Below, one piece after another: positions 63,016 to 64,000 of a stretch of 64,000 bases of DNA. How positions within the stretch are numbered: position 1 is the stretch's first letter; the number at the start of each line of letters is the position of its first letter. This stretch comes from Streptomyces sp. NA02950. GTDB taxonomy: Bacteria; Actinomycetota; Actinomycetes; Streptomycetales; Streptomycetaceae. Location of the stretch: assembly GCF_013364155.1 (NCBI RefSeq), contig NZ_CP054916.1, positions 7,408,001 through 7,472,000 of the forward strand, read 5' to 3'. Under the pieces are notes generated by a model. The model was not told the origin of the DNA, made no database searches, and saw only the letters and a program-made list of their open reading frames with translations. The position numbers and the translations under genes were made by a program.

Positions 63016-64000
63016 CTACGACCAGGAAATCTCGACGGCTCCGAGCTGTTTCGCCACAATTCCCTGGGACGGCTTGGCCGTGCCGGAGGGCATCGGCCGG
63101 TACCGAATGCGGGCCGCGCCGCGCCGCTGATGCTCGGATGCCCAACGGCGTAGCAAATCGATGTAGCGCGCCGCGACTGCCTCCGCATCAGGCCCGTGGG
63201 CGAAGACGCCGCTCTCGAAACCGCCTGTCTCCTGATTCGGCCGTTTGGTGCGGTATGCGAAGCTCCCGCCGACGACCAGCGCGGGCACCCCGCGCGTCAC
63301 CGACAGCGCGAAGACGCCCTGCTCGACGAGGTCTTTGCTGCCGTGCAGCATCGCCATCTCAGGCGTGCTTGTCGCCAGGAAGAGCTCCAGCTCGTCCGGC
63401 AGGTCGAAGGCCGCACCGGACCACACCTCCAGTCCAGGCGAGCGCACGGCGGCGGCCAAGCCATTGATGTCGAAGTCTTGCCTCTGGTCATCGACGCGCA
63501 GCCCGATGCCGTCGGCAACCCGGATGAGTCGCTCGGTGTAGGCGCCGGCTCCCTGCATTGCCACGAAGCCGCACAGCCGGTAGCTGTCGCTGACCAGGCC
63601 CTCATCGGCGCGGTCGAACGCGATCGAGCGGGTGAGCCCCCGCATACGCAGCGGGACGACGATCCTGCCGTGCTCGGAGAGCTGGTCCAGCCACGCCGAC
63701 GGGATATCCCACGCCCCGGCTGTGACGATGATGCGGTCGAACGGCGCATGCTCGGGTACGCCAGCGTCGGCGTCGGACTGCACCACCTCGACCTGTTCGT
63801 ATCCCGCCGCGTCCAGGCAAGTGCGGGCGCGCTCGACAATCTCCGCATCGATGTCCACTGAGACCACCGCCCCGGTGTCGCCGACAAGTTCGGCGATGAG
63901 CGCAGCGTTGTAGCCGCCTGAGCCGACTTCGAGGACCCGCATGCCAGGTTCGATCTCGGCCTGCTCCAGCATCACCACTTGGATATGGGTGGCCGACAGA
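63016..64000 (-). CDS. FxLD-system methyltransferase (isoaspartyl methyltransferase-like), 5' end missing
   Basis: At least 328 residues; the frame stays open to the window end and begins within the conserved block (LSATHIQVVMLEQAEIEPGM). SAM motif I is RVLEVGSGGYNAALIAELVG, and VVSVDIDAEIVERAR and FDRIIVTAGAWDIPSAWLDQ follow, as in protein-L-isoaspartate O-methyltransferase. The C-terminal 150 residues are the extra domain found in lanthipeptide-linked versions. Such enzymes methylate an Asp of the peptide, which then forms aspartimide or isoaspartate; here the likely target is an Asp of the core (D40, D47 or D48). It is the first gene seen of the cluster. Confidence 0.92.
   Translation of the reverse strand, partial: LSATHIQVVMLEQAEIEPGMRVLEVGSGGYNAALIAELVGDTGAVVSVDIDAEIVERARTCLDAAGYEQVEVVQSDADAGVPEHAPFDRIIVTAGAWDIPSAWLDQLSEHGRIVVPLRMRGLTRSIAFDRADEGLVSDSYRLCGFVAMQGAGAYTERLIRVADGIGLRVDDQRQDFDINGLAAAVRSPGLEVWSGAAFDLPDELELFLATSTPEMAMLHGSKDLVEQGVFALSVTRGVPALVVGGSFAYRTKRPNQETGGFESGVFAHGPDAEAVAARYIDLLRRWASEHQRRGAARIRYRPMPSGTAKPSQGIVAKQLGAVEISWS

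Overview
The window is high-GC actinobacterial chromosome, almost certainly Streptomyces. The evidence is strong G/C third-position bias, frequent GTG/TTG starts with GGAGG-type ribosome sites, and a complete Pup-proteasome locus in the actinobacterial order.

Region 1 (1-24.2 kb) is conserved core. It holds an orphan LuxR-type response regulator, a RecB-family nuclease, a site-2 protease, tRNA m1A58 methyltransferase (TrmI), a secreted protein and a ferredoxin. The Pup-proteasome system follows: arc/mpa ATPase, dop, pup, prcB, prcA, a LacI regulator with divergent MFS transporter, pafA, two FKBP isomerases and the pafBC DNA-damage regulators. Next come two small genes, tatA, tatC, a probable remnant of a diacylglycerol kinase gene, and a HelY-like helicase. 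PafA ligates Pup (activated by Dop) to proteins, Arc unfolds them and PrcBA degrades them.

Region 2 (24.2-28.2 kb) has two adjacent IPT/TIG repeat genes without signal peptides and a complete IS30-family insertion sequence.

Region 3 (28.2-48.1 kb) is a mixed metabolic and stress region. It has an iron-regulated siderophore-interacting protein with an IdeR/DmdR box, a 5'-3' exonuclease, and a betaine-type ABC importer whose permease carries two substrate-binding domains and whose mRNA leader contains an intrinsic terminator. A Ro60/TROVE gene follows, preceded by a probable Y-RNA-like transcript with a tRNA-like T-arm, then a 187-bp MITE-like element. Further on are an aldo/keto reductase, a metal receptor, a TDT transporter with divergent LysR regulator, a VOC protein, a Tat-exported PD40-amidohydrolase, an alpha/beta hydrolase, and a split transketolase behind a SoxR-type operator with divergent soxR. 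The region ends at tRNA-Pro(GGG).

Region 4 (48.1-64 kb), downstream of the tRNA, looks like an accessory island. It has gene scars, looser codon use, a single-chain restriction-methylation enzyme, an unusual acetyltransferase resembling eukaryotic cohesin acetyltransferases (ESCO/Eco1), a NUDIX hydrolase and truncated regulator genes. On the minus strand lies a class I FxLD-type lanthipeptide cluster: methyltransferase (cut by the window end), precursor, LanB, LanC, a thiopeptide-type maturation protein and an uncharacterised helical-repeat protein.

Most notable observations: the Y-RNA/Ro locus, the ESCO-like acetyltransferase, the FxLD precursor with Trp in place of Phe, the SoxR box before transketolase, the attenuator before the betaine importer, and the MITE-like element. 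All assignments come from reading the sequence; no database search was run.
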